Below are positions 61,634 through 64,000 of a DNA stretch of 64,000 nucleotides, piece by piece. The translations under genes were made by a program, and so were the position numbers. The DNA comes from Aromatoleum bremense (lineage in GTDB: Bacteria > Pseudomonadota > Gammaproteobacteria > Burkholderiales > Rhodocyclaceae). The notes under the pieces were generated by a model that saw only the letters and a program-made list of their open reading frames with translations, was not told the DNA's origin and searched no databases. Location of the stretch: contig NZ_CP059467.1 of assembly GCF_017894365.1 (NCBI RefSeq), positions 3,844,001 through 3,908,000 of the forward strand, in the 5' to 3' direction. Within the stretch, counting starts at the first letter, position 1, and each line of letters begins with the position of its first letter.

Positions 61634-62746
61634 TCATTCGGCGGTGAGCCGCCCCAGCCAATCGAAAATTCGTGGCCAGATCAGGCGGTGCGCGTTTTCG
61701 CCGACCAGCGCGCCGACGTGCTGCAACGCGACGCCGGTGTCTCCGAGGTAGGGCATCGCCTCCTTGTCCTGGCTGCCGACCTGCTCGTAGAACGCGAGGA
61801 GCGAGGCGGGCGGAATGATGTGGCTGTTCGGGTCGAAAACCGCAAACACGGGCGACGTCACGTCACGAGGGCGAATGTGCCTGTTTCCGATCGTCAGTTC
61901 GCCGCGCATGAACCGGTCTTTACGGTAGAGCTGCTCGACGACATCGTCGAACAGCCTGCGCGGCATCGGGAGTTCGTCCAGCGTCCACCGTTCGACGCGC
62001 ACGTGGGTTTCGAGGTCCGCGCGCGAACCCAGGCTCGCGACGAAGTCGAGATACCGCTCGTGCTGAAACGTCTTCGGCGACGCCCACAGGCTCATCAGGT
62101 TGATCAGCGAACCCGGAACAGGGCGCGATGACTGAAGCACGGCTTGCGCGGGGACCCCGGCGTCGAGCATGCGCTTGAACGCCCCGGACGCCTCGGCAAA
62201 ATGGAGCGGCGCCTCGATCAGCACGAGGCCCCTGACGTGTTCGGGATGGCAAGCGCTGTAGATGCCCGCGAAAGTGCCGCCGAGCGAATGCCCCGCAAGG
62301 AAGATCCGGCCGGACTGCGCCCGAGACCGGATCGCCTCGATGCACTCCCCGAGTGCGATCAGCGCATATTCTTCGAGGCCGAAGCGAGCCTCGTCGTCCT
62401 GCGCTTCGGTCCATTCGACCAGATAGACGTCGAAGCCGCGGTCCACCGCCTTGCGCACGACGCTTCTTTCCGGCGAGAGATCCCAGATATACGGACGCTT
62501 GATCGGCGCCGGCACGATAAGCAGGACAGGTGACCCTTTCCGTGACTTTCCATAGACGCGCAGACGGACCGCCGGCCGCGAAAAAACAACCTCGAACCCG
62601 GTTTCCTGCCGACCGAGGTTGATGCGATCGAGCGCTCTGCCGGCGTGCCTTCGCATCTCGTCAAGCGCTTCGAACCACCACCGGACCGCGGGCGGAACGC
62701 CGGGACGAACTTCGGGGGTGTCGATGTACACGAAGGGCTCGGACAT
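61634..62746 (-). CDS. PhaC-like alpha/beta hydrolase with serine box
   Basis: 370 residues from the ATG at 62746. The sequence resembles class III PHA synthase-type PhaC (VYLVEWTEAQDDEARFGLEEY; VFAVFDPNSHIIPP; LGDTGVALQHVGALVG), with catalytic Asp and His regions present. The nucleophile box is GHSLGG, so serine replaces the cysteine of true synthases. It is more likely a hydrolase (for example, a depolymerase or thioesterase) or a synthase relative with changed chemistry. No phaA, phaB, phaE or phasin gene is near. Confidence 0.8.
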   Translation of the reverse strand: MSEPFVYIDTPEVRPGVPPAVRWWFEALDEMRRHAGRALDRINLGRQETGFEVVFSRPAVRLRVYGKSRKGSPVLLIVPAPIKRPYIWDLSPERSVVRKAVDRGFDVYLVEWTEAQDDEARFGLEEYALIALGECIEAIRSRAQSGRIFLAGHSLGGTFAGIYSACHPEHVRGLVLIEAPLHFAEASGAFKRMLDAGVPAQAVLQSSRPVPGSLINLMSLWASPKTFQHERYLDFVASLGSRADLETHVRVERWTLDELPMPRRLFDDVVEQLYRKDRFMRGELTIGNRHIRPRDVTSPVFAVFDPNSHIIPPASLLAFYEQVGSQDKEAMPYLGDTGVALQHVGALVGENAHRLIWPRIFDWLGRLTAE

Positions 62747-62951
62747 GGTGGACCGCTTCTTGATGCTCGTGCCGGCTGCGCCTGACGGGCGACCGGCCTC
62801 GCGCGAAGGAAAATGCTTCCATTGGACGGGACGTGGCACGTGAGAGTTCAGGCGCCGGCACCACGTCATCGTCGGACGGACAGAATTTCAATGCGCAGCG
62901 CGCGACGACAGCGCCACCCCGTGCGGGACGCGAAGCTTGGCCTGAATTGCG

Positions 62952-64000
62952 CTACGCGGTCGCCTCACGCAGCGCGATCACCTTCGCCAGGCATGCGCGA
63001 TGCACACCGCTCGGCGCCAGCTTCGCGATCTTCTTCGCCGCGGCGGCAGCCGAGGCGACCTCTTCGGGGTGCCGAAACTGGCCCGGCGACACGCTGACTT
63101 CGCCCGCCGCGATTGTCGTCAGCGGGAAAAAACTCGGGAAGCCGCGGCGATCCTCGCTGTGGAAGCCTCCCTGCTGGAGCTCCCGCGGGTCGAACAGCGA
63201 GCGCGCCTCGCAATTGAACTGCTCGACGATGCGCTCGCAGCGGTCCGCCCAGTTCTCACTCTGGAACAACACCACGAAGTCATCCCCGCCGACGTGGCCG
63301 ACGAAGTCCTGCGTCGGATTGCAGTGGTGCGCGACGATTTTCGCCGCCAGCTTGATCATCTCGTCGCCGCGCCAGTAACCGTAAAGATCGTTAAAGGGCT
63401 TGAAGTTGTTCAGATCGAAATAGCAGGCGGCGAACGACACGCTGGCGTGGAGCAGCCGGCCGATATGCTCCGTGAGCGGAATGTTGCCGGGCAGGAGCGT
63501 CAGCGGGTTCGCGTGGCGCGCCGCTTCGATCCGCAGCTCGGTGACCGCGCGCACGAGACTCTCGCCGGTTGCAATGCCCGCGTAACGGCCGTCTTCGGTG
63601 ACGATGATGCCATCGCGCAGGTAGCGCTGATCGTCGCCGGTGAGCACGTTGATCAGCGAATCGAGCGGAGAGGAGCGTTCCGCGCAGATCGGACTCGCAT
63701 TCATGAACTGCACCACCGGCCGCTTGCTGTAGAGCTCGCGGTGGAACGGTTGGATGTATTTCTCGATGAAATCGCGACGGTTCACCAGGCCCAGGGGCAC
63801 GGTGCCATCGACAACCGCGACCGCATGCAAGTCCGGATTCGCGCCGAAGATGCGAAACAGCTCGCTGCTCGCGAGTTGCGGTTCGACCGCGGGGGCGGAC
63901 ACTTTCAGCCGGTCGACCGAATGCCCGATGCGCTGCGGGCGCGCGAGCGCCGGCAGCACCGAGATTTTTCCCGACGTCAGCACATTCACCACCGCGTCCG
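62952..64000 (-). CDS. CBS-GGDEF protein (partial, N-terminus off window)
   Basis: At least 349 codons lie in the window, and the frame is open to the right edge, so the start is unseen; a GTG at 63992 is possible. A CBS pair (about residues 45-150 from that GTG; LHAVAVVDGTVPLGLVNRRD; GIIVTEDGRYAGIATGES) is followed by a GGDEF domain with YFDLNNFKPFND (D192) and GGDDF at 235-239 in place of GGDEF. No RxxD inhibition site is seen before it. The layout resembles the EAL-CBS-GGDEF proteins, so an EAL domain may lie upstream. Confidence 0.82.
   Translation of the reverse strand, partial: DAVVNVLTSGKISVLPALARPQRIGHSVDRLKVSAPAVEPQLASSELFRIFGANPDLHAVAVVDGTVPLGLVNRRDFIEKYIQPFHRELYSKRPVVQFMNASPICAERSSPLDSLINVLTGDDQRYLRDGIIVTEDGRYAGIATGESLVRAVTELRIEAARHANPLTLLPGNIPLTEHIGRLLHASVSFAACYFDLNNFKPFNDLYGYWRGDEMIKLAAKIVAHHCNPTQDFVGHVGGDDFVVLFQSENWADRCERIVEQFNCEARSLFDPRELQQGGFHSEDRRGFPSFFPLTTIAAGEVSVSPGQFRHPEEVASAAAAAKKIAKLAPSGVHRACLAKVIALREATA

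Overview
This 64 kb window is GC-rich chromosomal DNA, about two thirds G+C by eye, coding densely on both strands. Protein content points to a betaproteobacterium of the Rhodocyclales (Azoarcus, Aromatoleum or Thauera type). The pointers are the rnm-yciO-M50 protease-trpS-scpA-scpB-rluB order, pyrG-kdsA-eno-ftsB, electron-transfer flavoprotein dehydrogenase, and a divergent fpr/LysR pair. That placement is inferred from protein style only. I see no rRNA, tRNA, CRISPR array, intact insertion sequence or prophage.

Layout. 1-2.8 kb: a GcvR-like ACT protein (cut by the edge), a free-standing lipoyl-type carrier and ferredoxin-NADP reductase, divergent from a FinR-like LysR regulator. 3-9 kb: a ChaN-like lipoprotein-type protein and a beta-glucan locus with a GH17-GT2 fusion, a second membrane GH17 protein and a small membrane protein. 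9-14 kb: the glycine cleavage operon gcvT-gcvH-gcvP, led by a tandem glycine riboswitch and closed by a clear terminator. 14-20 kb: rnm, yciO, an M50 protease, trpS, scpA, scpB, rluB. 20-22 kb: an M23 peptidase, a membrane coiled-coil protein and a bactofilin, which look like a cell-shape unit. 22-26 kb: purL.

26.4-33.5 kb is a probable copper-acquisition locus: DUF2946 protein, PCu(A)C chaperone with a perfect copper motif, a TonB receptor, a secreted beta-propeller protein, a thioredoxin-fold protein, and an OprC-type copper receptor with the CxxxM and HxM copper ligands. 33.5-36.3 kb: ETF-ubiquinone oxidoreductase facing a thioesterase across a perfect palindromic operator, then an isochorismatase-like hydrolase. 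36.4-40.7 kb: pyrG, kdsA, eno, ftsB. 40.7-58.5 kb: mixed housekeeping and envelope genes, among them an NlpC/P60 lipoprotein, MliC, SIMPL, gamma-carbonic anhydrase, rlmJ, a phosphate transporter, an atypical FolE, SrkA, YaeQ, a CNNM transporter, an AmaB-like aldehyde dehydrogenase, methyltransferases, YlqF and a Sel1 protein. A hairpin-rich repeat of about 78 bp occurs twice here, each time starting on the stop codon of a gene.

59-61.7 kb is the only scarred, accessory-looking stretch. It has small orphan genes, an imperfect inverted-repeat pair, a cluster of short repeats, an NTF2-like gene and a broken Uma2 nuclease gene. The window ends with a PhaC-like hydrolase and a CBS-GGDEF protein that runs off the right edge.
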